A stretch of DNA of 5,171 nt from DASVAL01 sp035649575 (GTDB lineage: Bacteria; Planctomycetota; UBA1135; UBA2386), in the NCBI GenBank assembly GCA_035649575.1, contig DASRJH010000082.1, forward strand, positions 1 through 5,171, written 5' to 3'. The notes below the pieces were generated by a model, which was given only the letters and a program-made list of their open reading frames with translations, ran no database searches and had not been told where the DNA came from. Shown one piece after another: positions 1 to 5,171 of this stretch (position 1 is the stretch's first letter; each line of letters begins with the position of its first letter). A program made the position numbers and the translations under genes.

Positions 1-279
1 GTGTCGCTGCAGCACGTAGGACAACACGTCGGTCGAGAAGAGGTCGAGTTGCGGCGGCCGGATCGCGGTCCCCGAAGCGGCCTCGATCGTGAGGTTGCGT
101 TCGGGCACCGGCGCCGACAGCAGGTTGTGCACCTGGCAATCGGCGACGAGCAGCATCTTGCAGCTCGCCTGCCAGCCGGGCTGCGTTGGATCGAACGGTT
201 CCCACGCCGGCCGGTGACGCGGCACCGAGTCCGGGTGCACGCACGCGCAGAGGCAGCCGAGCCACAACAGAGCCCTCAT
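1..279 (-). CDS. Probable calcineurin-like metallophosphoesterase, N-terminal part (C-terminus outside window)
   Basis: Only the first 93 codons are present; the frame is open to the left edge. Residues 1-13 form a very short hydrophobic leader with cysteines at 9, 11 and 13 (LWLGC, LCAC), so it may be a lipoprotein or simply exported. After a Pro-rich linker, a beta-strand enters LLVADCQVHNL (residues 43-53). Asp47, Gln49 and His51 sit where metallophosphoesterases place their first metal-binding motif (normally DxH), here in the DxQxH form. Residues 74-81, RPPQLDLF, and the following LSYVL helix resemble a conserved block of a bacterial calcineurin-like subfamily that I recall; this is family memory, not a search. 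The ATG overlaps the stop of the upstream lipoprotein gene (ATGA) and has GGGAGG eight bases ahead, so translation is probably coupled. The histidine and second metal motifs that would prove the fold lie outside the window. Confidence 0.62.
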   Translation of the reverse strand, partial: MRALLWLGCLCACVHPDSVPRHRPAWEPFDPTQPGWQASCKMLLVADCQVHNLLSAPVPERNLTIEAASGTAIRPPQLDLFSTDVLSYVLQRH

Positions 280-944
280 TTGTCGAGCCTCCCGTCGTCG
301 GCAGCGATGTCGATCAGGAAGAAGCCGAGCAGGAAGTCGAGCACCTCGCCGGGACTGAAGCCGCTGCTTGCGTGCACGAACAGCGCGACCTCGGTCTCGA
401 TGTCGAACGCGTGGATCTGCTGGTAGCGGTTGTTGGCGAATCCCTCGCCGCTCCAGAGCCAATGGCGGTCCGAGAACAGAGCACCTTCGAGCGGCACGTG
501 CCACTGGTAGTCGGTGGGCGTGCTGTCGACCCAGCTGAACAGCGCAGGCAAGAGGAACAGACTCGTGCGTGCCGTCTGGTAGCTGCCGTCCGTGAAGTCG
601 TGGCCGAGCAGCGCCGTCGAGCGCACGATCTCGGCCTGTTCGCAGTCGATGCGCGAGTCGCTCTGATCGAAGAAGTAGGCGGCGCCGTAGCGCCAACCGA
701 CGGTGCCCGCGCGCGGCTTGACGCCGATCAACAAACCCGTGTCGAGCGCGAAGCCGGCGCGCGCGCGCACGCCGGCGCTCGTGCCGGCGCCCAGCGTGAA
801 GCGGAACGCGTCGGTGAAGTCGAGGGCCCGGTCTGCCAGGTAGCTGCAGCCCGCCGCCGACATGCCGAGCAGGACGAGGCAACCACCGAGGACTCGCTGC
901 GGCGCGCGCACGGAGCCAGCATACGGAAATCGCGCACCACGCAC
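276..944 (-). CDS. Putative envelope lipoprotein of unknown function
   Basis: A 222-residue product with the chosen GTG start. Residues 1-32 look like a lipoprotein signal: Arg at 2, 5, 13 and 17, hydrophobic stretch VLGGCLVLLGMS, then AAGC with Cys33 as the probable lipidated residue (Ala rather than Leu at -3). The mature part begins YLADRALDFTDAF, followed by a glycine-rich segment with alternating hydrophobic residues (about 51-75) and many aromatic residues. It ends with a conserved-looking block VLDFLLGFFLIDIAADD (about 201-217). From memory this arrangement resembles uncharacterised planctomycete and Leptospira lipoproteins; no enzymatic motif is visible. Start choice: GTG at 944 has AAGGA five bases upstream. 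An upstream GTG (959) and a downstream GTG (911, giving a tight 21-residue signal) lack a good ribosome site but remain possible. It follows the aminotransferase gene by 46 bases and overlaps the phosphoesterase start, so all three are probably cotranscribed. Confidence 0.72.
   Translation of the reverse strand: MRGARFPYAGSVRAPQRVLGGCLVLLGMSAAGCSYLADRALDFTDAFRFTLGAGTSAGVRARAGFALDTGLLIGVKPRAGTVGWRYGAAYFFDQSDSRIDCEQAEIVRSTALLGHDFTDGSYQTARTSLFLLPALFSWVDSTPTDYQWHVPLEGALFSDRHWLWSGEGFANNRYQQIHAFDIETEVALFVHASSGFSPGEVLDFLLGFFLIDIAADDGRLDK
288..293 (-). promoter_or_regulatory. Ribosome binding site of the phosphoesterase gene
   Basis: GGGAGG on the minus strand, eight bases before the ATG at 279. It lies inside the last codons of the upstream lipoprotein gene. 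It fixes the start of the downstream gene and supports translational coupling through the ATGA overlap. Confidence 0.6.
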
Positions 945-949
945 GACGA

Positions 950-954
950 TCCTT
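950..954 (-). promoter_or_regulatory. Ribosome binding site deciding the lipoprotein start
   Basis: AAGGA on the minus strand, five bases before GTG 944. It favours this start over the in-frame GTG codons at 959 and 911, neither of which has a comparable site. Confidence 0.45.
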
Positions 955-990
955 ACCACCCGAACCGCACCTGCCAGACGATCCTCCGGC

Positions 991-2313
991 TCACGACGGC
1001 AGGTCCCTTGGCAGGCCGTTCTTCAGCACGTCTTCGACGGCCTCGCAGAAGCGGTCGAGCTCGTCGAGCGTCGTGTAGACGCTCGGTGTGATGCGCAGCC
1101 CTTCGCACTCCGCGGGCAGCGGCGGGCCGATGTAGGTCGCCCAGATCTTGTGCGCGTTCCACAGGTGCAGTCGCAGCTTGCTCATGTCGACGCCGTCGAT
1201 GCGGAAGTTCGCGACGCCGCAGGCGAACTCGGGCTTCAGGCTCGTGTTGAGCCGCACGCGCTCGTGCCGCGCGAGGCGCTTCGCCCAACGGTCGCGCAGG
1301 TAGCGCATGCGCGCCGCCTTGCGCTCGGGGCCGATGCCGAGATGGAACGCGAGCGCTTCGCCGATCGACAGGATCTGCGCCGCGGGATGCGTACCGATCT
1401 CCTCGAACTTGCGGATGTCGGCGTCCAGCGTGCTCGGCGCGGCCATCAGCGGCCACAGCTTCGCGATGCGATCGCGCTGCACGTAGAGCAGTCCCGTGCC
1501 GTGTGGCGCGAACAACCACTTGTGCAGGCTCACGCCGTAGTAGTCGCAATCGAGGTCTTCGCGACGGAAGACGAGGTGCGCGAAGGCATGCGCGCCATCG
1601 ACGATCACCGGGATGCCGCGCTCGCGGCCGACCTCGACGATGCGCCGCACGGGCATGATCTGGCCCGTGATGTTGATCATGTGGCAGACGAGCATCAGCT
1701 TCGTGCGGTCCGTGATCGCCGCCTCGAAGCGCCGCACGACCTCGTCGAAGTCCTCGCACGGCACGGGCACAGCGAGCTTTTTGACGACGATGCCGTCGCG
1801 GCGCACACGCTGGTCGAGTGTCGTCAGCATGCGCGGGTAGTCCTGGTCGGTCGTCACGACCTCGTCGCCGCGCCGCAGATCGAAGCCGAACAGGCAGGTC
1901 TCGAGGCTCTCCGAGGCGTTGCGCGTGATCGCGATCTCCTCGGCGCCGCAACCGAAGAAGCCTGCGAGCGCCGCGCGCACGTTCTCCTTCTGCGGCTCGA
2001 GGATCTCCCACAGGTTGCGCGTGCTGTTCTGGTTGCTGAAGTCGAGCCGGACCTTGTGCGCGTCCTGCACGACTGCAGGCGCCGGGCTCACGCCGCCGTT
2101 GTTGAGGTTGATCTGGCTGCGGTCGACGGTGAACGCCTGCTGCACGGGAAACCACAGCTCCTCGCGTTCGGCGGCTTCCTGCGGCGCGAGGTGACTCGCG
2201 GCGGCGAACGCGGCGGTAGCGCGCGCCGCGCGTTCGGGAGCGAAGCACGAGGAGGTCAGCGCCGCGGCAGCGGGATAGCTCAGCAACTCGAGAAGCTCAC
2301 GGCGGGTCGGCAT
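991..2313 (-). CDS. Class V PLP-dependent aminotransferase with Tat-like leader (isopenicillin-N-epimerase-like)
   Basis: A 440-residue fold-type I PLP enzyme of the aminotransferase class V / cysteine desulfurase / isopenicillin N epimerase group. Visible landmarks: LNNGGVSP near residues 70-77 (substrate-side N-terminal motif), ITRNASESLET near 129-139 (cofactor phosphate loop), VDGAHAF with Asp239 (contacts the PLP pyridine nitrogen), and SLHKWLFAPHGTG with Lys265 as the Schiff-base lysine. The length fits the family plus a leader. Residues 3-9, TRRELLE, match the twin-arginine consensus (S/T-R-R-x-F/L-L). They are followed by a short hydrophobic run and Cys23, so export by Tat, possibly with lipid anchoring, is likely; Tat would allow the protein to fold and load PLP before export. 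The ATG at 2313 has AGGAG four bases upstream; the open frame extending further upstream shows no coding character. The exact substrate cannot be read; epimerase, desulfurase or lyase activity are all possible. Confidence 0.93.
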   Translation of the reverse strand: MPTRRELLELLSYPAAAALTSSCFAPERAARATAAFAAASHLAPQEAAEREELWFPVQQAFTVDRSQINLNNGGVSPAPAVVQDAHKVRLDFSNQNSTRNLWEILEPQKENVRAALAGFFGCGAEEIAITRNASESLETCLFGFDLRRGDEVVTTDQDYPRMLTTLDQRVRRDGIVVKKLAVPVPCEDFDEVVRRFEAAITDRTKLMLVCHMINITGQIMPVRRIVEVGRERGIPVIVDGAHAFAHLVFRREDLDCDYYGVSLHKWLFAPHGTGLLYVQRDRIAKLWPLMAAPSTLDADIRKFEEIGTHPAAQILSIGEALAFHLGIGPERKAARMRYLRDRWAKRLARHERVRLNTSLKPEFACGVANFRIDGVDMSKLRLHLWNAHKIWATYIGPPLPAECEGLRITPSVYTTLDELDRFCEAVEDVLKNGLPRDLPS

Positions 2314-2654
2314 GGGGCTCCTGGCGCACGCATGATGCACCGTTCCAGCCCGTGCCGCCATGTCCACTCGACAACCGGAGGCCTTCGATCCGACGTGTTG
2401 CCCTGCAGCTGCCAGCTCAGGCAGTTGCTCATGCCGAAGCCGAACCCCGTGCCGCCGATGCAGATCGTCACGCACTGCGAACTGAGCACGGCACCGGCGA
2501 GGGCCGGCGCGACCGGCAGCAGGATGTTGAAGTTGGTGGTGCCGTCGCACGGCATGATGCCGCCCGTGACGTTCGGGCCGAGCGTGCCGAGCAGCGGCAG
2601 CGTGTTGAGCGGTCCGCACAGCGGTGGAGCGATCACGCCCGGCGCCATCCGCAC
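2280..2654 (-). CDS. Short orphan copy of a secreted-protein C-terminal domain; possible gene remnant
   Basis: An open frame of 124 residues, starting at GTG 2654 or ATG 2648; an in-frame stop lies immediately upstream (2658-2660). Residues about 38-86 contain NFNILLPVAPALAG, a Q-x-V stretch, GFGFGMSN and a final LSWQLQGN. This pattern lines up with the end of the secreted protein at the right edge of the window (N-[FY], LP/VP, L.G..L..Q, G.SN). In such proteins this module normally follows a long N-terminal part and a signal peptide; both are absent here. No ribosome site precedes either start. The tail after residue 86 is Arg/Pro/Cys-rich, lacks the module's character, and overlaps the aminotransferase start by 34 bases, as if the natural stop had been lost. 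The domain part holds five cysteines (13, 36, 61, 65, 78), unlike the other copy, which has few. Either a small expressed protein or a decaying fragment; I lean to fragment. Confidence 0.45.
   Translation of the reverse strand: MRMAPGVIAPPLCGPLNTLPLLGTLGPNVTGGIMPCDGTTNFNILLPVAPALAGAVLSSQCVTICIGGTGFGFGMSNCLSWQLQGNTSDRRPPVVEWTWRHGLERCIMRAPGAPCRPAVSFSSC
2318..2322 (-). promoter_or_regulatory. Ribosome binding site of the aminotransferase gene
   Basis: AGGAG on the minus strand, four bases before ATG 2313. It lies inside the tail of the short orphan reading frame and decides the aminotransferase start. Confidence 0.6.
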
Positions 2655-2684
2655 GAATCACGTGACGACCAGTGAGCGGAAGGT

Positions 2685-3413
2685 CTACGCGCGGATCTGG
2701 AAGATGACTTCCTGTCGCATCGTGCAGCTCACGGGACCGAGCGGGCCGCGCGCAGGAGTGAACTCCCACGTCGCGAGCTGCTGCAGCGCCGCGTCGTCGA
2801 GCATCCTGCAGCCCGAGGACGTGACGAGCCGCGTCGCGGTCACGCGGCCGCTCGCGTCGATGTCCATCTCGACGAGGACGGTGCCCTCGATGTGGCGCCG
2901 CCAGGCGACGAATGGGTAGCGCGGCGGCAGATTGCGGCCCGGCACGGCCGACGGCTGGACGTTCGCGCCGTCGCGCGGCTTCGAGTCGACGGCGCTCGCG
3001 AGCGCTGCCTCGGTGGGGGCTTCGGCCGGTGGCGGCGCGTGCACGGACAGCGCCTCGGGCCGCAGCCGTCGCGGCTCGGGCTCCGGCGGTAGTGGCGAGA
3101 ACAGCCCCGCGAGCCGCGGCAGCTCCGGCGGCGGCAGCTCGTAGACCACCTCGGCGAACGCGGCGTCCGCCGTCTCCGCGAGCTCGTCTGCGGTCACGAG
3201 CGGAATCGGCGGGGTCGCGGCGACCGGCTCGAGCCCACGCGGCCGCGCGATCGACAACTCGATCGCAGCCGCGTCGTCGCCGCTCCACGCGACGCTTGCG
3301 AACGACGAGGGCGCGCAGAACGCGGCGAGTCCGAGACCGATCGCGTGCAGCAGCGCCGACCCGAGCAGGGCCCGGCCCGGTCGCGTCGACTCACCTCGCG
3401 GATGCTGCGTCAC
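2685..3413 (-). CDS. TonB family energy-transducing protein
   Basis: A 242-residue TonB-type protein, close to the usual length, which would couple inner-membrane proton motive force to outer-membrane receptors. A short basic cytoplasmic tail (residues 1-14) is followed by one membrane segment, about 15-34. This contains S-A-L-L-H with Ser19 and His23, matching the SxxxH motif that E. coli TonB uses to engage ExbB/ExbD. The middle (about 55-160) is rich in Pro, Glu and Ala, as expected for the periplasm-spanning linker. Residues 163-242 form the TonB C-terminal domain: PPRYPFVAW, EGTVLVEMDIDASGRV, SSGCRMLDDAAL and WEFTPA. The start is the GTG at 3413, 20 bases after the barrel gene's stop; its ribosome site is weak, and longer in-frame versions merely read the barrel gene in a wrong frame. 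No exbB, exbD or TonB-dependent receptor is in the window, so its partners are elsewhere. Confidence 0.9.
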   Translation of the reverse strand: MTQHPRGESTRPGRALLGSALLHAIGLGLAAFCAPSSFASVAWSGDDAAAIELSIARPRGLEPVAATPPIPLVTADELAETADAAFAEVVYELPPPELPRLAGLFSPLPPEPEPRRLRPEALSVHAPPPAEAPTEAALASAVDSKPRDGANVQPSAVPGRNLPPRYPFVAWRRHIEGTVLVEMDIDASGRVTATRLVTSSGCRMLDDAALQQLATWEFTPARGPLGPVSCTMRQEVIFQIRA

Positions 3414-3433
3414 GGCCAGGAGCCTAGCACAGA

Positions 3434-4297
3434 TCAGAACTCCCAGCCGAACAGGATGGTGACCTTCGAATCGGGCGAGTCGTTCGTGCAGCCGAACAAC
3501 GGCGCAAAGTCGATGTGGGCGTTCGGCAGCGGCCGGAACTGGAAGCTCGGTCCGAGCAGGACTTCCTCGGTGTAGTTGCCGCGGTCCGTCTCGTCGTCGA
3601 TCCACGCGGCCTTGATCTCGGCGCCGAGCGAGAAGCGCTGGTCGACGAGCGTCTTGCTGAGGCCGGCCGTGATCTCGTAGCCGTTCTCCTGCAGGCCGCC
3701 GGTCTCGTGCTCGAACACGAGGTTGGTGCCCCAGTGCCAGCTCGAGACGAGTTCGCCGCCGAACAGCAGCTTCGCCTCGACCTTGTCGGGTCCGTCGTCG
3801 GTTGCTGCCCACTCGAGGTACGCCGTCGGGTTGCCCCAGATGACATCCCAGTCGGCGAACGCCCAGCGCAGCTCGAGCTTCTGTTCGTCGAAGGACATGG
3901 GGCCTTCGTTGCCTTCCTGGTGTGTGACCAGGTAGAGGTCGAGCTGGAAGCGGTAGGGCAAGCCGAACTCGAACTCGTATTGCGTCTTGGTCTCGGTCGG
4001 GCCGCCACCGGGCGGGGTCTCGGGGACGAGCCAGTACTCGAACTCAGCGGTGCCCTCGGGGCGCACGTAGATGCGCGTCTCGGCGAAGCGGCGGTGCGAG
4101 GTCCACTCGGGCTGGCCGTAGCTGCCGATGCGGTCCTCCTCGCGGAGGTCCGAGACCTGCCGTCCTTCGACGACGACCGGGGGGTTCTGGGGTTCTTGGG
4201 GCTTGCGCTGTTTGTCGGCCGGGTTGACGACCTGGGCGCAGAGCGACGCGGAGAGCAGTAACGTGGGGAGTGAGAGGAGAGGGAGGGTTGGTTGCAT
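3434..4297 (-). CDS. Outer-membrane beta-barrel protein of unknown function
   Basis: A 287-residue product. Residues 1-21 form a signal peptide with a Leu/Ser-rich core ending SLCA before Gln22; it unusually lacks basic residues in its n-region. A charged, Pro-rich segment (about 22-70) precedes a body made of short alternating strands with many Trp, Tyr and Phe residues and acidic turns (for example TKTQYEFEFGLPYRFQLDLYL, WHWGTNLVFEHETGG, SLGAEIKAAWIDDE). The last residues VTILFGWEF end in Phe, the usual signal for BAM-assisted insertion of outer-membrane barrels. The length suits a barrel of roughly 10-12 strands, too small for a TonB-dependent receptor. ATG 4297 is chosen because it begins directly at the signal peptide; GTG 4309 adds four residues. 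Neither start has a ribosome site. It is followed after 20 bases by tonB, so the pair may be cotranscribed. Transported substrate, if any, is unknown. Confidence 0.85.
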   Translation of the reverse strand: MQPTLPLLSLPTLLLSASLCAQVVNPADKQRKPQEPQNPPVVVEGRQVSDLREEDRIGSYGQPEWTSHRRFAETRIYVRPEGTAEFEYWLVPETPPGGGPTETKTQYEFEFGLPYRFQLDLYLVTHQEGNEGPMSFDEQKLELRWAFADWDVIWGNPTAYLEWAATDDGPDKVEAKLLFGGELVSSWHWGTNLVFEHETGGLQENGYEITAGLSKTLVDQRFSLGAEIKAAWIDDETDRGNYTEEVLLGPSFQFRPLPNAHIDFAPLFGCTNDSPDSKVTILFGWEF

Positions 4298-4582
4298 GAG
4301 TGCGGACACAACGGTGGCTCTGCGGATGGGTTCACCTGACCGGACCGCTGTAAGTCCCCATCGCCGCGGGCAGTCGAACCGGCGGCGTGCAACCGGCCGC
4401 CCGATCGCGGCGACTCTCCTGGTACAGGCCGAACCCGCGTGCTGCGCTGGATGGCGGCGCGCCGCGAGGCTCTCGGAGACACCCCGCGGCCGTGCTCATT
4501 GCCGCAGCGGCACCTGACGGCTGTTTCGCCGTGTTCGGGAAACGCCGCGTTGCGGCGATGACGAGCTACCGAGCTGTCGCGA
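4298..4582. other. Intergenic region, probable promoter area for the barrel gene
   Basis: 285 bases without a gene I can support on either strand; reading frames here have no protein-like character. It separates the secreted-protein gene from the barrel gene, so it should hold the end of one transcript and the start of the next. I see no convincing -35/-10 pair and no recognisable operator. Small hairpins lie at its right end, listed separately where strong enough. Confidence 0.5.
4543..4557 (-). terminator. Weak terminator-like hairpin after the secreted-protein gene
   Basis: A perfect 6-bp stem (CGCCGC / GCGGCG) with a 3-base loop, 25 bases after the stop codon at 4583. On the minus strand it is followed by TTT only, so a classic intrinsic terminator is not established. 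A second 5-bp inverted repeat (4517-4521 with 4528-4532) lies just beyond, and a 7-bp bulged stem lies between the stop and this hairpin (4560-4578). The cluster suggests an RNA 3' end, but GC-rich DNA forms such stems by chance. Confidence 0.25.
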
Positions 4583-5171
4583 TCACACGTCGCCGATCGT
4601 GCCCTTGATGCCGTTGCTCGTGATCGCGCCGAACGGGTTCACGGGCGGCACCTGGAACACGGCGGACTGCGTGAACAGCTGGAAGCCGATCAGGCTCGTC
4701 GGCAGCGCCGGCACGGCGAAGGTGTAGTTGTGCGTCGCACCAGACACCGGCCAGGCACTGATGAAATCGAGGGTCGTGCGCAGTTGGCAGGTGGGCATCC
4801 CGATGAAGAACAGGTCCAGGACGCCGGGGTCGGCGGTGCCGAAGATGTCGACGCCGAGGAGACCCGTAGCCGGAACCTGGCTCGTGGTCAGGTTCCAGTT
4901 CGTGCCGAGGATCGGCCTCGTCGCCCCCGCGAGCGCGAGCGGCAGGATGTCCTGGGCTGGGAGCGTGATGATACCCGCGCCGAGCGCGGACAGATCCGTG
5001 TTGCCCGGATCGAGGCTGTTGCCGCCCGGCGAGTAGCCGGCGAGGTGGCCGTTGCCGAGGTGCGACATCGTGCCCCACGCGATCGTGATCTGACCGCTGG
5101 GATAGAACTGCATCTGGAGCGTGTTGGCGTTCGCGGCCGAGGCGCCGCCATAGTCCCAGACGCCATCCCAG
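4583..5171 (-). CDS. Secreted surface-type protein, C-terminal 195 residues (N-terminus outside window)
   Basis: The frame is open through the right edge, beginning WDGVWDYGGASAANANTLQ, so the gene starts beyond the window; the Met at 5113 is internal, not the start. Residues about 16-50 (NTLQMQFYPSGQITIAWG ... GHLAGYSPGG) and DPGNTDLS shortly after resemble a repeated module of planctomycete secreted proteins. The final part, about 145-195, is a beta-rich domain: NYTFAVPALP, SLIGFQLFTQSAVFQV, FGAITSNGIKGTIGDV. It matches the orphan domain at 2280-2654 in pattern. No catalytic motif is visible; a cell-surface or extracellular structural or adhesive role is a guess. It is followed by a 285-base gap and so is probably a separate transcription unit from the genes to its left. 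Confidence 0.82.
   Translation of the reverse strand, partial: WDGVWDYGGASAANANTLQMQFYPSGQITIAWGTMSHLGNGHLAGYSPGGNSLDPGNTDLSALGAGIITLPAQDILPLALAGATRPILGTNWNLTTSQVPATGLLGVDIFGTADPGVLDLFFIGMPTCQLRTTLDFISAWPVSGATHNYTFAVPALPTSLIGFQLFTQSAVFQVPPVNPFGAITSNGIKGTIGDV

Noticed and set aside
750..800. Alternating CG run and nearby GCCGGCGC inverted repeats
   Set aside because: It falls within the Gly/Ala/Arg-rich coding segment of the lipoprotein and is explained by codon choice in GC-rich DNA.
862..2919. A 685-codon open frame on the plus strand
   Set aside because: It is antisense to the aminotransferase and tonB genes, rich in Arg, Ala, Val and His with no domain or leader, as expected of a GC-rich shadow frame. 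The minus-strand frames have clear motifs.
2314..3288. Upstream extension of the aminotransferase frame (would give 765 residues)
   Set aside because: The added translation is Arg/Ala/His-rich and lies over the orphan domain and tonB. The ATG at 2313 has AGGAG and begins directly at the Tat-like leader.
3414..3812. Upstream extension of the tonB frame (would give 375 residues)
   Set aside because: It reads through the barrel gene in another frame with Arg-rich sequence; GTG 3413 places a typical short basic tail before the membrane segment.
3515..4261. A 248-codon plus-strand open frame
   Set aside because: It mirrors the barrel gene; its Leu/Val/Glu-rich translation has no recognisable fold features, while the minus-strand product has a signal peptide and a terminal Phe.
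1..5171. Possible tRNA, rRNA, CRISPR array, insertion sequence or defence system
   Set aside because: On reading through both strands I saw no cloverleaf, no regularly spaced repeats, no transposase-like protein and no terminal inverted repeats.

Overview
This is a GC-rich window in which every gene I can support lies on the minus strand, so transcription runs from high to low coordinates. The best guess for the source is a Planctomycetota-like environmental bacterium with an outer membrane. Three things point there: (i) two secreted-type proteins share a C-terminal beta-sandwich-like pattern I associate with planctomycete surface proteins (NTLQMQF..., GYSPGG, DPGNTDLS, L.G..L..Q, SN at the end); (ii) a TonB protein and a beta-barrel protein ending in Phe imply an outer membrane; (iii) there are two probable lipoproteins and a Tat-type leader. 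The taxonomic call is inference from memory of protein style, not from a search.

Layout in transcription order. 5171-4583 is the C-terminal 195 residues of a secreted protein whose start lies beyond the window. A 285-base non-coding gap follows (4298-4582), with a weak terminator-like hairpin. 4297-3434 is an outer-membrane beta-barrel protein. After 20 bases comes a TonB family protein (3413-2685). 30 bases further is a short orphan reading frame (2654-2280) carrying only the C-terminal domain seen in the first gene; it may be a gene remnant. It overlaps the start of a class V PLP-dependent aminotransferase with a Tat-like leader (2313-991). After 45 bases comes a putative lipoprotein (944-276). 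It is joined by an ATGA stop/start overlap to the beginning of a probable calcineurin-like metallophosphoesterase (279-1), which runs off the left edge.

How they work together. The spacing suggests two small transcription units: barrel plus tonB, and aminotransferase plus lipoprotein plus phosphoesterase, perhaps all read from one promoter in the 4298-4582 gap. Nearly all products appear to act in the envelope or periplasm, but no shared pathway can be read from the sequence. I see no RNA gene, CRISPR array, insertion sequence, phage gene or defence system. I do not see a convincing new biological system. The most notable items are the exported PLP enzyme, the orphan domain copy, and the coupled lipoprotein/phosphoesterase pair.
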